Assembly (NCBI GenBank): GCA_903866255.1
Contig: CAIPMW010000067.1
Coordinates: forward strand, 1-51,517
Source: an uncultured Chlorobiaceae bacterium
Lineage (GTDB): Bacteria; Bacteroidota; Chlorobiia; Chlorobiales; Chlorobiaceae
Reading direction: 5' to 3'
DNA length: 51,517 nt
Shown here: piece by piece, positions 18,529 through 29,882 of the stretch
Layout: each line of letters opens with the position of its first letter
Position numbering within the stretch: the stretch's first letter is position 1
The notes under the pieces: model-generated
Databases searched by the model: none
What the model saw: the letters and a program-made list of their open reading frames with translations, nothing else
Told to the model about the DNA's origin: nothing
Program-made: the position numbers and the translations under genes

Positions 18529-20052
18529 TTAAAAAGGTGCGTCGTCCTGGGCGATAAATGCGCCGATGTTTGATTTTTCTGGAACTGCCGGGGCAGGAAT
18601 ATGTTGTTCCTTCTCGTATGAAGCGCTGGATTCTTCCCGGCTGGCTATATAAGTATTCGTGGTTGACTGGAATCGCCCATAGTTTTTCAGAAAGAGTAAC
18701 CGTATATCCCCGATAGGGCCATTTCGCTGTTTGCCGATGACAATTTCAACAATATCTTTTGTAGAAGAGCCGTCTTCGAATGTTGTTTTGCCGTACATTT
18801 CGGGTCTCGAGAGGAACATGACTACATCTGCATCCTGCTCAATGGAGCCGGATTCCCTGAGGTCACTGAGCTGTGGGCGTCTGTCTCCTGATCGCTGTTC
18901 AACCGATCGGTTTAACTGAGCAAGGGCGATGACCGGAATATTCAGCTCCTTGGCAAGAGCTTTCAATGAACGTGATATCTGTGCGATCTCCTGCTCCCGG
19001 TTTGTTCTTCCATCCCTGACAGGTGTCACCAACTGAAGGTAATCGACGACCAGCATGCCAATATTGTGCTCCTGCTTCATACGGCGGGTTTTAGCAGCAA
19101 GCTCCATAATGGAGATGCCTGGTGTATCGTCAATAAAGAGCTTGGCTTCATTGAGTTTGTCCATACTGTTAATAATCCTGCCCATCATTTCGGGAGTTAT
19201 ACGGCCAGTCCTGACAAGCTGCGATTCAACATAAGCTTCAGCGCACATGAGCCTTATAGCCAGCTGCACCTCTGCCATTTCCAGGCTGAAAAAAAGTACC
19301 GGTGTATCGAAATCAACAGCAGCATTACGGGCAACGGCAAGCGCCAGTGCAGTTTTACCTGCAGAAGGCCGTGCCGCAATAATAATCATGTCGGAGGGTT
19401 GAAACCCTGCTGTGAGCTGATCAAGTTCGGAGAATCCGGAACCGACACCGGTCACCGATGATTGTGATGCTCTCAGGCTTTCAAGCATCCGGATGCCGTT
19501 TTTAACCAGCTCTTTGATTAACGAGGCTTTCTTTTTAATGCCAGCCTGGGAGATATTGAAAAACTGCTGGGATGCATGCTCTACAAGATCAAAGATATCC
19601 ATTGAGGAGCTGTAGGCCGCGCCGGAAATTTTTGTCGATATGGAGATCATCCGACGGTAAAGATATTTCTCTTTTGCCAGACGTGCATAGTACTCGATAT
19701 TGGCTGCGCTGATCACTTTTCCAGAGAGCTCAGCGAGGTAATGCCGTCCACCGACTGGTTCAAGCTCGTTCATTTTCAGCAGCTCTTCGCTGACGGTGAT
19801 AATGTCAATAGCCTGCCGTTTATGATAGAGCTGCATCATTGCCTTGAAAATGATCTGGTGGCGTCGCTCATAAAAGACCTCTTCGCCGTTGTCGCCAAAA
19901 ATCTGAATAACCTGCTCAATCGGGTCATCTTCAAGGAGAATGCAGGCAAGAACCTCCTGTTCAATTTCAGTTGAATAGGGAGGTACCCGGCTCTCCTGAC
20001 TGAAATCGATATCCTTGCTGAAATCTATGGCGACAGGCGCTTTTTTGATCAT
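18529..20052 (-). CDS. dnaB: Replicative DNA helicase DnaB
   Basis: Protein of 507 residues that forms the hexameric helicase at the replication fork. The N-terminal domain starts 'PPYSTEIEQEVLACIL' after a ~22-residue tail. The RecA-like motor has 'GVGSGFSELDQLTAGF', Walker A ARPSAGKTA (near 230), 'FFSLEMAEVQLAIRLM', Walker B 'MLVVDYLQL' and 'SRSLKALAKELNIPVIALAQLNR'. No intein is present. The start overlaps the stop of the UDG gene by four bases, so the two are likely cotranscribed. Confidence 0.96.
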   Translation of the reverse strand: MIKKAPVAIDFSKDIDFSQESRVPPYSTEIEQEVLACILLEDDPIEQVIQIFGDNGEEVFYERRHQIIFKAMMQLYHKRQAIDIITVSEELLKMNELEPVGGRHYLAELSGKVISAANIEYYARLAKEKYLYRRMISISTKISGAAYSSSMDIFDLVEHASQQFFNISQAGIKKKASLIKELVKNGIRMLESLRASQSSVTGVGSGFSELDQLTAGFQPSDMIIIAARPSAGKTALALAVARNAAVDFDTPVLFFSLEMAEVQLAIRLMCAEAYVESQLVRTGRITPEMMGRIINSMDKLNEAKLFIDDTPGISIMELAAKTRRMKQEHNIGMLVVDYLQLVTPVRDGRTNREQEIAQISRSLKALAKELNIPVIALAQLNRSVEQRSGDRRPQLSDLRESGSIEQDADVVMFLSRPEMYGKTTFEDGSSTKDIVEIVIGKQRNGPIGDIRLLFLKNYGRFQSTTNTYIASREESSASYEKEQHIPAPAVPEKSNIGAFIAQDDAPF

Positions 20053-20693
20053 TCTTTAACTCTCTTTTCAGTCAGTTCCTCTTCACTGCAGATTGTTGCG
20101 TAGTGACGCATCATAACCTGAATATCTTCCCAGCACCCTCTTTTCCAGTTGGGATTGCGCAGCAGGGCTGCCGGATGATAGGTAATAAAACAGTCATATC
20201 CTCTCCATTGTATCAGCTTTCCTCTCATGGAGCCAAGTGAAGCTGTATTATCAAGAATAGTGTTGGCAGCAACTTTTCCAAGCATCAGGATAACCTTCGG
20301 CTTGATAATCTGGAGCTGCTGGAGTAACCAGGGCATACAGCTTGTGATTTCATCGTTGAGGGGGTTCCTGTTACCGGGTGGACGGCATTTCAGGATGTTG
20401 CAGATATAAACCTCTTTGCGTCTGAAGCCGCCAGCCAGAAGAATTTTATCAAGGAGTTGACCAGATCTTCCCACAAAAGGTCTGCCTGAAGCATCCTCTT
20501 CCGCTCCAGGGGCCTCTCCGATAACGACCAGATCTGCAGAAGGGTAGCCTTCACCAAATACAAAATTCAGCCTGCTTCCGGCAAGCGTACATTTGCGGCA
20601 TACCTTTGCTGTATCAAACAAGAGTGATAGTTCAGCAGAACTCTTTTCAGGATGTTTTGCCTGTTTATCCGCTTCGAATATATAACCTTGCAT
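20049..20693 (-). CDS. Family 4 uracil-DNA glycosylase, Fe-S type
   Basis: Protein of 214 residues that removes uracil from DNA to start base-excision repair. Landmarks: 'GEAPGAEEDASGRPFVGRSG' (59-78, water-activating loop), 'NILKCRPPGNRNP' and 'HPAALLRNP' (the substrate loop with its His). Cys32, Cys35, Cys103 and Cys119 have the CxxC...C-x15-C spacing of the family 4 iron-sulfur cluster. It overlaps dnaB by four bases, linking repair with replication. Confidence 0.93.
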   Translation of the reverse strand: MQGYIFEADKQAKHPEKSSAELSLLFDTAKVCRKCTLAGSRLNFVFGEGYPSADLVVIGEAPGAEEDASGRPFVGRSGQLLDKILLAGGFRRKEVYICNILKCRPPGNRNPLNDEITSCMPWLLQQLQIIKPKVILMLGKVAANTILDNTASLGSMRGKLIQWRGYDCFITYHPAALLRNPNWKRGCWEDIQVMMRHYATICSEEELTEKRVKE

Positions 20694-20719
20694 AAAAATA
20701 TTTATGGTAACGAGGGTTA

Positions 20720-21946
20720 CTACCAGTTTTCGGGTAAGAGCCCTTCAATGGTATCAAGAAGTTTGCCAGCAGCTTCCTCTTTGGTTAATTGCGGGAGTTC
20801 AGTTGTTATTCCATTGCGTTGGATGAGTGTAAGAATATTTGTGTCAACATCAAAACCTGCGGTTTTATGATCAAAAAAATTAAAGGCAATCAGATCCAGA
20901 TTTTTTGAGACCAGTTTATTTCGAGCGTTGTCCAAGCCGTTTTGTGTTTCAAGCGCAAACCCTATGGCAAGCTGTCCAGCAGTTTTCTGTACACTGAATT
21001 TCGCAAGGATATCTGGATTTTTAACAAGAGTAAGCTCAATTTTCTCCGCCTCTTTTTTCATTTTCCCTTCTTGAGGAGCCGCTGGACGATAATCGGAAAC
21101 GGCAGCAGCACTGATAAAGAGGTTGCAATTCTGGAAAAAGCCCTGAGCCGTCGCATACATTTCCGCTGCACTTTCAACATCGAAACGTTCGGTCCCGGGT
21201 GGTGTTTCCAGATGAACAGGGCCTGTAATAAGCGTGACCCTTGCACCCCGTTTTGCTGCAGCGCGGGCGATGGCAAATCCCATTTTGCCCGAAGAGTAGT
21301 TAGAGATAAACCGTACACCATCAATTTTTTCCCTTGTTGGGCCTGCCGTTATGACCACCGATTTACCCGATAGTGGGGAGAGTTGTGACAGTGTTCGAAA
21401 AGCATCCTCAAGAGAGGTAAGGATCGATTCTGGCTCGGGCATACGGCCAGGTCCGCACAGGCCGGAGGCAAGCTCTCCGCTGTCAGGGCTGATGATACTG
21501 CACCCCTGCGATGAGAGGATTCTGATATTTCTCTGAACAGATGGGGAGAGGAACATCTGGCCATCCATGGAGGGAAAGATCAGCACAGGTTTGCCCGGTC
21601 GTAGCGTGACAAAACAGGTGGTGAGCATATCATCACACAGCCCGGCACAAAGTTTTGCCAGCGTATGTGCTGTTGCTGGTGCGATTACGAGTGCGTCAGC
21701 CCATTCGCCAAGAGAGATGTGGCTGGTATAGTCTGTGTTTCTGACATCAGTTGGTGGAAATATTGTGCGATAGACCTGTTCACCGGAGACCGTTGCCAGT
21801 GCCAGTTCACTGACAAATCGGGAGCCACCCTCAGTAAGCGCAACCTTGACGTTTGCGCCTCTTTTTTTTAACAGCCTTACTAATTGTGGTGTTTTATAGG
21901 CAGCAATGCCCCCACTGATACCGATGATGATATTTTTTCCTCTCAA
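20720..21946 (-). CDS. coaBC: Bifunctional phosphopantothenoylcysteine synthetase/decarboxylase
   Basis: Protein of 408 residues carrying two successive coenzyme A steps. The N-terminal FMN-binding CoaC domain shows 'IIIGISGGIAAYK', the histidine in 'SHISLGEWAD', 'APATAHTLAKL' and the cysteine loop 'GLCGPGRMPEPE'. The usual PxMNxxMW motif reads 'PSMDGQMF', with Asp for Asn, a variant I recall from the Bacteroidetes/Chlorobi side. The CoaB domain begins near 190 with 'VVITAGPTREKIDGVRFISN' and contains 'SAAVSDYRP' and 'IGFALET'. Complete. Confidence 0.95.
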   Translation of the reverse strand: MRGKNIIIGISGGIAAYKTPQLVRLLKKRGANVKVALTEGGSRFVSELALATVSGEQVYRTIFPPTDVRNTDYTSHISLGEWADALVIAPATAHTLAKLCAGLCDDMLTTCFVTLRPGKPVLIFPSMDGQMFLSPSVQRNIRILSSQGCSIISPDSGELASGLCGPGRMPEPESILTSLEDAFRTLSQLSPLSGKSVVITAGPTREKIDGVRFISNYSSGKMGFAIARAAAKRGARVTLITGPVHLETPPGTERFDVESAAEMYATAQGFFQNCNLFISAAAVSDYRPAAPQEGKMKKEAEKIELTLVKNPDILAKFSVQKTAGQLAIGFALETQNGLDNARNKLVSKNLDLIAFNFFDHKTAGFDVDTNILTLIQRNGITTELPQLTKEEAAGKLLDTIEGLLPENW

Positions 21947-22007
21947 AACGTGATTTCCCGATTTATTGCCAAGTTTTTGGGAGGCAATTTACAAAAACTG
22001 TAGTGAT

Positions 22008-25000
22008 TTATCTCTTCTTGTCGGAAGAAGGAATGATGTGTTTCCAGAACTCTTCCCATGTGTGGAATCGCTCTTTGTATGAGAGGCTTATGCCCAGGGT
22101 CTCTGCTGGTTTTTGAAGGTTGGAGCTGGAGGTGGTAATTCCATTTTGTCCGAAAGAACGAGATGCTTCAAGGTAGATTTTTGGAGTAATCCGATATTCA
22201 ATTTTTTGAGTAGTGCCATAGTAATCAGAAAGGGCCGCCCCGCCTAAATCGGGAGAGCTCCCTGTGCCGATAAAGCGGACTTTTCCCTCAGTACCCGGTA
22301 CACTGAGGGCGAAATACAGATCAAGTCCGCTCAGAGCACCGCTGTTATTGACCCCAACATTGACGTTAAAGCTTTCAAGCCCTCCTATATCCTGAATGAC
22401 TCTGGATATTCTTGATGACAGAATACCCGTGCCAGCAGAAAATCCGGCACTTGATACAGCAATATTGCCAGGTTGTCCACTGGTGCCAGGTCGGGCATAC
22501 CACTGTTTTGCAAGGAGCATGGATATGACGTTCAGCTCCGCGTTGGAGTCGATCTGGCTTGAATATTTTCCGATCATATTTCCTGAAGCATAAGGCTGGG
22601 TCTGTTCATTCAGGTAGTAGCCCATGGTAACCTGAGGGTAATTAAGGGTACCTGTTAAGGCCAGGAGTAAATTTACCTGATCCCGATCGCCATTCTGCCT
22701 GTTTGAAGCACTCACATATTTGCCACCGTAAAGGTTATCCATTATACCACTACGGATTTCAACATTGTTCCAGGTGATTGTGCCTCCATCCTGCAGGTCA
22801 AAGCTGGAGTTGGAAAATTTATATTTTCCGCCAATGATATTGACCGATCCAAACAGGCGATATTGCTGGTTGTTCTTATTGACAACCAGAGAGAGATTGT
22901 TGATTGACGTTTCAAGTCGTTCGCCCCTGTTGTTGTCAAAAATCATGGTATACTTGAGAGGTTCAACACTGCTAAGTCTCAATTGCTGAATCTGCAGGAT
23001 ATCAATGAGTGAATGATAAAACTCAGCGGGTTTGGCAGGAGCCATATTGTTACCGGGGTTTTGAGGATTCACTTTCTTGCTGTAACGAGGTATAATTTCA
23101 ATAAACTTGTCGGCACCTACATATTTTGCACTTTCGTTTGCTCCGGATCGATAGAGAGAAAAATCTGTGGCATCAATTCTCATCTCACCCTCAACGACAG
23201 GTGCCGAGAGTTGGCCGTAAATACGAATGTTGTTGGTTGTGCCCGTTATGCTGCCAAACGAGGTTTCATCCTGTCTGTCTTTTTTATTGAATAACAGCAA
23301 ATTATCTGTCGTTGCTGCAATTGAGAGCTCTCGTAGCCTCAGTTTTTCAAACGTAATAAATCCATTGACTGTACCCCTGCCCTTTACATTATCGCTGATG
23401 GTTATGTTTCGCAATTCGATTCCGTTTTGCGTGACATGTGCGTCTCCGTTGAGCAGGTAATTTACCTGGGTTGGCTCAATAATAATTTTAGTATTACGCA
23501 GACGGGTGGTCATGTTGATCTCTGGTTTTGGCATCCTGCCCTGAATGTGCAGTGTGGTTGGTATAATGCCTTCAACGGAGGTAAATATCGGGAACAGGAG
23601 TTCAATAAATTTGGCAGAAAGGTTTTCGGAGTGGAAGGAGGCGTTTATGGCTTGTTGTTCCGCTGCATGGAATTGAAGGGGAAAGTAGCTGACAAGAAGC
23701 GGAATGGTTCCGCCGCCATCGATTGCACTGATTGATTTTGCGTCCGGTTCTGAACTTGTTTCCTGTACGGGTGTGGTGCTGTGTACATCAAAATGAAGTT
23801 GACTTCCGTTATGAACACCGCTCCCTTTTACCTCCCCAATGGTAAGCTTGTCATAACGAATATCCTGTCCGATGATGTTGAGTGAACTGGTTTTTGAGCC
23901 CGGCTCTCCACTTACCATCAAAGATGCGTTGATTTTTCCAGAAAGTTTGTCGAAAGAGGTATTCCTGGTGAACCGTTGCAGCTCATTGATATCTAAATTG
24001 TTCAAAGTGCACAGAAAAGTTCCGGGGAGCGAATTGCTGAGCTCTCCATCGAATATTGCCTGTTGCTCCCCTTTCGTTATGGTGAAGCGCTTAAACTTTG
24101 CCGATGTTTTACCAGCTATAACAGTCGAGTTATCTGCTGTTCTCCATATTCCGGAAGCATCTTTCAGCGACAAGTGTTTAACGAAAAACTCGTAGTTGCT
24201 GTTATTTTTTGTTGCTGTAAATTTCGCAGATAAATTCTGTGCTGGCTCAGGTGTTGCGAGCTCAACAGCAGCGTCGAGACGGGACGTTGAATAGATGGCT
24301 GAAAAGAGAGCATTGCCAGCGGTTTTGCCTGCAAAAGTAATAGACTCAGCCTTGCCTGATATTGACGCTTGTGGTATGCCGAAATTGTTGCACTCTAATG
24401 CCAGTTCCATGGAGAGTTTTTTAAGAAAAAAAGCATTGCGGGCGCGGAAGTTGGAAAGGTCAATCACAGTGTTTATCGAACATTGCCCATTTCTGTTTAC
24501 AACACGTCCCTCTGCCCTGCCTTGCAGAGCAAGCTCTTGAACGGGCAAAAAAAGAACCAGCGGTGAAATATCTTTTACAGTGATGTGGTAATTGATGGTG
24601 AATGGCCTTTGTAGAGTATTTTCCGAAGTGGGTGGAGTTGTAACCGTTGCAGTCCAGATGTTTTGTGCTGCTATTTCCCGCATAATACCTGAACGGGCAA
24701 ATTGGCTGGTATGCATCAGCTCTTCGAATGAATAATCGCCCTCAGCAATAACGTCAATAAAATCACTGCTTAGGTGAGCTCGTGAAGATGTCGGATTCTG
24801 CATAATATCAAGCGAGGCTTTTGAGCGCTCTTTCAGCTCAAATCCATTGATCAAAGAGGGTAAAAACTGCATGGAGGCTGCAATATTCAGCATTTTTGGA
24901 TTAAACCCCGAACCTTGCAGGCTAAATTCTCCGTTGAGGTCAGTTGTGATCTCTTTTGTATCCAGAATGTTTGCAAGATTGAGTCTTGCCGTTTTGCCGG

Positions 25001-26615
25001 AAGCTCGATATCGGGGCACTTCATTTCTCCAGTCGATCTGGGAATCAAGTGTAAAGCTACTCTGATTATTTTTCAGAAAGAGCATGTTATTGAGTAGTTC
25101 ATTGTTATACACCGCCAATATCGTGCCTTCCTGTAGTTGCTGATGATGCCAGAAAGAGTCTGTAAGCTTCATATCACATTTGAATTGGCTAAGTTCGTTT
25201 TTACTTGCTTGTGCCTCAAAACTACCGGAAGCGTTGAGAAGACTTTTTTTGTTGCCGGAACCAATAAACAGGTGGGGCTTCACATTTTTGAGTCCTATTG
25301 TTCCACTGCAGGAATATTGTCCCGACTCTTTCCGTGATGCTTCTCCGCTTAGTGATACTTCTCCAACAGAGGAAAGCATGATGCACTCTGTTCTTACTGC
25401 ATTCAGGGTTCCCTTTGCAGCGCCAAGAAAGACGATATCCCCTGTTTTTCGGGCAAACTCTCTCTGTGTCTCCTCTTTCAAATATGATTCAATAAATGGA
25501 AAGGAAATTTTTGAGCTGTCGCATTTCAGATCATAAGCAAAGGCATTACCACTCATCGGGTTAAGTAGTTTACCATTTACTGATATTTTACTGTTTTCAT
25601 GCGTCAGAAGCGCATCAATGATTTCGATTTTGTCCGTCTTGCCCCTGATGTTGCCCTTAAGGGTGTATAGCCCTGAGGGCAGGGCAAGTGCAGGGTAAAA
25701 GCGCTTTAGGTCGTCGGTATCAAAGGTGATCTCCTGGATGTTCAGAAATGAGTTGCCAAGGCGGATCTCCTTTTGATGTTCTCGTGAAAAAATATTGAAG
25801 TGGTCAACTGTGGCGGAAAGCTCAGCGTGGCTTTTGTTGCTTCTGGCCTTAAGGGTCAGCACCTCTGAACGGGTTTCAGAAAAAAGAAATTGCCCTGAGG
25901 CCTCTTGCAATGCGATGTTGTGCTGGGGTATGTTGAACTGTAACCGGGTGAGTTTTCCTTTAAGGAGTTTTTTCTTGAAGGTGAAATCTGAAAGTTCAAG
26001 CTTGATGTTCCTGACGCTGAACTTTACGCTATCTGGATGGTTGCTGTTTCTTGCATAAGAGATCGCACTGTTGGTGATCTGCATTGATTTGCAGAAAAAA
26101 TGGTCAAACGGTGTTTTCGTCGAATCGGGGTCTCGACGGGTAAAAATATGCTCAAGGTTAAGCTTGCCGTTTTTCTGTTGAATAATGTTGGTAGTGAGGG
26201 AGTCGGCCTTGAGCACCGGCAAATATAACGACCTGAAATCAGGCTGAAAGAGTGAGAGAATATTGAGTTTTAAGGAGATGGACCGAGCTTCAAGTGCCGG
26301 TGTTTTTTCCCCGATACCATAGATACGGGGGTGGATCAAGAGAACATTGTTCGGAAACTTCAGGTGCAGCTCCTGCAATTCAATGCGGCCAAAAAATTTT
26401 GTCTCAAAAAGCTGAATCATCTTTTTCCTGGCAAGCAGATCAAGCAGGCCGCTGTTCAGCACAATCATCATCGATAGTGACAATAAGAGTGTGACTGCAG
26501 AAACTACGGTGAGCAGTCTCAGTGTATAATGTTTAATTCGTTCCACTGCCGGTTGCTGATTAAGAGTAACGCTGAATAATTTTTTCAATAATGCCGCTTG
26601 TTGATCGGCCTTCAA
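22008..26615 (-). CDS. tamB: TamB-like translocation/assembly module protein (DUF490)
   Basis: Very large protein of 1535 residues. An N-terminal signal anchor '[20 protein letters not shown]' (about 34-53) is followed by over 1100 residues of beta-rich, low-conservation sequence with AsmA-like repeats ('[15 protein letters not shown]...[10 protein letters not shown]'), and a C-terminal DUF490 domain ('[15 protein letters not shown]', '[18 protein letters not shown]', '[14 protein letters not shown]'). Such proteins span the periplasm and move phospholipid or help insert outer-membrane proteins. ATG 26615 overlaps hldE2 by 56 bases; a GTG at 26546 would avoid the overlap. No tamA is adjacent. 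Confidence 0.88.
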   Translation of the reverse strand: MKADQQAALLKKLFSVTLNQQPAVERIKHYTLRLLTVVSAVTLLLSLSMMIVLNSGLLDLLARKKMIQLFETKFFGRIELQELHLKFPNNVLLIHPRIYGIGEKTPALEARSISLKLNILSLFQPDFRSLYLPVLKADSLTTNIIQQKNGKLNLEHIFTRRDPDSTKTPFDHFFCKSMQITNSAISYARNSNHPDSVKFSVRNIKLELSDFTFKKKLLKGKLTRLQFNIPQHNIALQEASGQFLFSETRSEVLTLKARSNKSHAELSATVDHFNIFSREHQKEIRLGNSFLNIQEITFDTDDLKRFYPALALPSGLYTLKGNIRGKTDKIEIIDALLTHENSKISVNGKLLNPMSGNAFAYDLKCDSSKISFPFIESYLKEETQREFARKTGDIVFLGAAKGTLNAVRTECIMLSSVGEVSLSGEASRKESGQYSCSGTIGLKNVKPHLFIGSGNKKSLLNASGSFEAQASKNELSQFKCDMKLTDSFWHHQQLQEGTILAVYNNELLNNMLFLKNNQSSFTLDSQIDWRNEVPRYRASGKTARLNLANILDTKEITTDLNGEFSLQGSGFNPKMLNIAASMQFLPSLINGFELKERSKASLDIMQNPTSSRAHLSSDFIDVIAEGDYSFEELMHTSQFARSGIMREIAAQNIWTATVTTPPTSENTLQRPFTINYHITVKDISPLVLFLPVQELALQGRAEGRVVNRNGQCSINTVIDLSNFRARNAFFLKKLSMELALECNNFGIPQASISGKAESITFAGKTAGNALFSAIYSTSRLDAAVELATPEPAQNLSAKFTATKNNSNYEFFVKHLSLKDASGIWRTADNSTVIAGKTSAKFKRFTITKGEQQAIFDGELSNSLPGTFLCTLNNLDINELQRFTRNTSFDKLSGKINASLMVSGEPGSKTSSLNIIGQDIRYDKLTIGEVKGSGVHNGSQLHFDVHSTTPVQETSSEPDAKSISAIDGGGTIPLLVSYFPLQFHAAEQQAINASFHSENLSAKFIELLFPIFTSVEGIIPTTLHIQGRMPKPEINMTTRLRNTKIIIEPTQVNYLLNGDAHVTQNGIELRNITISDNVKGRGTVNGFITFEKLRLRELSIAATTDNLLLFNKKDRQDETSFGSITGTTNNIRIYGQLSAPVVEGEMRIDATDFSLYRSGANESAKYVGADKFIEIIPRYSKKVNPQNPGNNMAPAKPAEFYHSLIDILQIQQLRLSSVEPLKYTMIFDNNRGERLETSINNLSLVVNKNNQQYRLFGSVNIIGGKYKFSNSSFDLQDGGTITWNNVEIRSGIMDNLYGGKYVSASNRQNGDRDQVNLLLALTGTLNYPQVTMGYYLNEQTQPYASGNMIGKYSSQIDSNAELNVISMLLAKQWYARPGTSGQPGNIAVSSAGFSAGTGILSSRISRVIQDIGGLESFNVNVGVNNSGALSGLDLYFALSVPGTEGKVRFIGTGSSPDLGGAALSDYYGTTQKIEYRITPKIYLEASRSFGQNGITTSSSNLQKPAETLGISLSYKERFHTWEEFWKHIIPSSDKKR

Positions 26616-27045
26616 GCAAGGGCAATGTCAATACCTGTCCGCCATGAGCAAGGACAGTTCTGGCTCCGGCAATATGCTCAATATTCCAGTCAGCCCCCTT
26701 GACGAGAATGTCAGGCAACAGGGTGCTGATCAACTTTTCAGGTGTATCTTCATCAAAGAGGGTAACTGCATCTATCATACGGAGAGCAGAGAGCATAAAC
26801 GCACGGTCTGTTTCGGGGCAGATTGGTCGGTTCGAGCCCTTCAGCCGACGCACAGAAGCGTCGCTGTTCAACCCGATCAGCAGTACATCCCCAAGCTTTT
26901 TTGCTTCGGTCAGATATTCGATGTGCCCGGCATGAAGAATATCAAAACAACCATTCGAAAAGACAACTTTTTTTCCTGAAGCCTGCCATGTGCGAACTTT
27001 TTCAAGAGCTTCCAATTGGCTGAGCAGATTGCTGGTGGTCGCCAT
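26560..27045 (-). CDS. hldE2: Heptose-1-phosphate adenylyltransferase-like (RfaE2/HldE C domain)
   Basis: Protein of 161 residues, a stand-alone nucleotidyltransferase of the RfaE domain II type, which makes ADP-heptose for lipopolysaccharide core. '[18 protein letters not shown]' carries the HxGH signature, followed by '[21 protein letters not shown]' and 'LVKGADW', all as in the family. No kinase domain is fused. It overlaps the tamB-like gene, so both envelope genes probably share one mRNA. Confidence 0.9.
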   Translation of the reverse strand: MATTSNLLSQLEALEKVRTWQASGKKVVFSNGCFDILHAGHIEYLTEAKKLGDVLLIGLNSDASVRRLKGSNRPICPETDRAFMLSALRMIDAVTLFDEDTPEKLISTLLPDILVKGADWNIEHIAGARTVLAHGGQVLTLPLLEGRSTSGIIEKIIQRYS

Positions 27046-27137
27046 GATAGTCGATAAGAGATAAATTTCCGATATTGTTCCCCCAATTTAGCGTATACTC
27101 TCCGATTGTCCGCATTGTATAAATTAAGGTCACCCTT

Positions 27138-28040
27138 ATGAAGCGCCGCTGGGAAGAAGATGATCGACTTGCAGATCGTGCTCTTTACGCTCTCATTATA
27201 TTGCTTGGTATACTCGTACGGAGCGTCAGTCGCCGGATGTCAAGCGCAATAGCCGGTTTTCTTGGGGATTTCGGGTATTTCATTCTTAAAGTAAGGCGTC
27301 AGCTTGTGACGAACAACCTTGCACTGACCTTTCCTGAAAAAAGTGTTTCAGAAATAGGTGAAATTGCCCGTCAGGTCTATCGCAATCAGGCAGAAAATTT
27401 TATAGAAATGCTTCGTCTTCCCATGATTACATCAGCAGAAGATGCGGCACGTCTTATCGATGTTGATGGTCGTCATGTTCTTGCCAGGACTCGTGATCAA
27501 AAAAAAGGGGGAGTTCTGGTTTCAGCGCATTTCGGCAACTGGGAGTTGCTTGGAATGTGTACCGGATTGTTGATGGCCCCTCTGAGTATTGTTGTAAAGC
27601 CGCTGAAAAATCATGCCATTGACTCTATGATCAATGCGTGGAGAACGATGCATGGCAACCGTATCATTTATGACGCACAAGCCCTGCGTGAGGGATTGAG
27701 AGCCCTGCATAAGGGTGAGATTTTAACTATTTTAGGAGATCAATCCCCCCCCGGCGGCACCTTCTATGCCGAATTCCTGGGTCGGCGCACATCGGTGTTT
27801 CTTGGCCCTGCCTATTTTGCTCTCAAAGCAGGAGTGCCACTCTTTGTTGGTATGTGTCGCAGGATAGGTGATGGTCGTTATATCGTAGAGAGTGAGGAGA
27901 TTGATATGACAGGCCTCGGAACAGGAAAAACCGATGCCGAAGAGCTTGCCCGACGCTATACCAAAGTAATTGAACGCTTTATTTATCAATATCCTGAAGA
28001 GTGGTTTTGGTTGCATAACAGATGGAGGCGTAACGAGTGA
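27138..28040 (+). CDS. Lysophospholipid/lipid A acyltransferase family (LpxL/HtrB-like)
   Basis: Protein of 300 residues. The catalytic HxxxxE motif is in 'SAHFGNWELLG' (about 129-139). 'VVKPLKNHAID' and 'GDQSPPGGTFYAEFLGRRTSVFLGPAYFALKAGVPLF' follow, as in late acyltransferases of lipid A synthesis; it ends in 'EEWFWLHNRWR'. An N-terminal hydrophobic stretch 'ALYALIILLGILVRSVS' would hold it to the inner membrane. It is divergent from hldE2, in line with an envelope-lipid cluster. Confidence 0.9.
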   Translation: MKRRWEEDDRLADRALYALIILLGILVRSVSRRMSSAIAGFLGDFGYFILKVRRQLVTNNLALTFPEKSVSEIGEIARQVYRNQAENFIEMLRLPMITSAEDAARLIDVDGRHVLARTRDQKKGGVLVSAHFGNWELLGMCTGLLMAPLSIVVKPLKNHAIDSMINAWRTMHGNRIIYDAQALREGLRALHKGEILTILGDQSPPGGTFYAEFLGRRTSVFLGPAYFALKAGVPLFVGMCRRIGDGRYIVESEEIDMTGLGTGKTDAEELARRYTKVIERFIYQYPEEWFWLHNRWRRNE

Positions 28041-28157
28041 GTGAAGTTTGTAACTCTGCATGACGAGTTCTTGTTCCGATGTTATCCTGCTGTCATCTGT
28101 AGTCTTCAGCTTCATACGATTCGGTTGAGGCAGCTTATGAAAAGGCTGTCGGATCAC

Positions 28158-29882
28158 TCATCCCACGAACTCCGCCACATGCTGCAACTCCCACATTCTT
28201 CGATAAAGCCCATCTCCGGCTATCAACTCTCCATGCACACCCTGCTCGACAATTTTCCCCTTCTCAAGCACAAGAATCCGATCATACTGCTCCATCGCCT
28301 TTAGACGGTGGGTAATGGTGATCAGCGTTTTCCCTGCACTGATGTCGTTCATGGTCTGGGTCACCTCTCTCTCCGTCACACCGTCGAGGTTGGCGGTTGC
28401 TTCGTCGAGAATCATGATTGGGGTACGTTGCAGCAGAACTCGGGCGATGGCGATGCGCTGTCTTTCGCCACCGCTGAGTTTCATGCCGTGCTGGCCGCAC
28501 CATTCGTCGAGTTTTGAGGTGAAGTGGCTGAGCCCGGCGGCGGTAAGCGCTTTTTGGAGATCCCCGTCGGTGGCCTCCGGGGCAGCAAGGGTCAGGTTTT
28601 CGCGGATGGTTTCGGCGAAAAGGTAGGTTTTTTGAGAGACGAGGGCGATGTTTCGCCGCAGCTCTTCGGGGTCAAAGAGGTTGATGTTGTTTTCGCCGAT
28701 AGAGATGCTCCCTTCAGTGCAGTTCCAGAAGCGCATGAAGAGAGAGGTGATGGTCGATTTTCCTGCGCCACTCGGGCCGACGATGGCAATGTGCTCACCC
28801 TGAAGAACGGTGAAGGTAAGGCGGTCGAGCGCTTTTGTGGAGCTGCCGGGGTAGGTGAAACTGAGTTTCTCGATCTTGATGGTATGCTCTGCCGGAAAGG
28901 GCAGGGGAGAGGCCGGGGCAATGGTCTCCGGCTTGGCATCAAGGATTTCAAAGAGGCGCTCTCCGGCGTGCTGGTCGGCTTCGAGGTGTTTGAGGGTGGA
29001 TGGCAGCGGCAGAAAAGGCTCGAACGAGGCCATGACGGCCAGTGTGATGACGGTGAGTGAAATTCCGTTGACTGCACCGGTGGAGATGGAGGGAATGAGC
29101 GCCCAGAGAATGGCGATGAGGGCACCGTTCATAAGCAGACCGGTGAGCGATTCGTGCAACCCTTCAATGATGGCGTTCTTTCTCTGAAGCTGGAGCTTCC
29201 CTGTTTCGGCGTTCTGCATGGCGGCGAGGTGTGCCGGTAGCTTTCCGTACAGTTGCAGCTCTCCGATGCCCTGGAAGAGGTCGAGCGCCAGCACCTGCTG
29301 TTCAGCCTTGTGCTTCATGATGCCGACCGAAACGCCTCTGCTCAACTGTTTGGTGAGGAGCGGTACGCCTATGCCGGCAAGGATATGGAAAAAGAGGATG
29401 AGCAGCGCCGCCTGCAGGGAGTAAACTCCGAGGAGAAACCACATCAGCGCGGCCACAAGCAGGGCGGTGAGCGGTGGCCCGAGCACTCTGGTGTAGATGT
29501 TTTCGAGACTTTGGATGTCGTCCACAACCCGTTGCAGCAGGTCGCCGCTCTTGAAGTGCATGAGGCGAGCCGGAGCAAGGGGCTCAAGGGCATCGTAAAA
29601 CCAGAGGCGCAGTTTTGCCAGAATCCTGAAGGTGATGTTGTGGGAGATAAGGCGTTCTGCGTAGCGGAAGACTCCCCGAGCGAGGCCGAAAAAGCGCACA
29701 CCCACAATGCCAAGTTGCAGTGTTACCATCGGCGGCTGCAGTGCAGCCTTGGCTATGATGTAGGCGGAGGTCATCAGAAGCCCGATACCGCTGCCGGTGG
29801 TGGCAAAGCCGATAAGTGCGGCGAAAGCCATCCACCAAAAGTATGGCTTGACCAGTGCAATGAGGCGAAAAAATATTTTCAT
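28158..29882 (-). CDS. cydC: CydC subunit of thiol-reductant ABC exporter
   Basis: Protein of 574 residues with six membrane spans in the first ~310 residues, then an ABC ATPase: Walker A GPSGAGKST, signature 'LSGGERQR', Walker B 'IMILDEATANLD'. CydDC exports cysteine/glutathione and is needed to assemble cytochrome bd. I chose ATG 29882 (MKIFFRLIALVKP), which overlaps the cydD stop by four bases; the longer frame to 29960 adds non-family residues. No cydAB is in the window. Confidence 0.92.
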   Translation of the reverse strand: MKIFFRLIALVKPYFWWMAFAALIGFATTGSGIGLLMTSAYIIAKAALQPPMVTLQLGIVGVRFFGLARGVFRYAERLISHNITFRILAKLRLWFYDALEPLAPARLMHFKSGDLLQRVVDDIQSLENIYTRVLGPPLTALLVAALMWFLLGVYSLQAALLILFFHILAGIGVPLLTKQLSRGVSVGIMKHKAEQQVLALDLFQGIGELQLYGKLPAHLAAMQNAETGKLQLQRKNAIIEGLHESLTGLLMNGALIAILWALIPSISTGAVNGISLTVITLAVMASFEPFLPLPSTLKHLEADQHAGERLFEILDAKPETIAPASPLPFPAEHTIKIEKLSFTYPGSSTKALDRLTFTVLQGEHIAIVGPSGAGKSTITSLFMRFWNCTEGSISIGENNINLFDPEELRRNIALVSQKTYLFAETIRENLTLAAPEATDGDLQKALTAAGLSHFTSKLDEWCGQHGMKLSGGERQRIAIARVLLQRTPIMILDEATANLDGVTEREVTQTMNDISAGKTLITITHRLKAMEQYDRILVLEKGKIVEQGVHGELIAGDGLYRRMWELQHVAEFVG

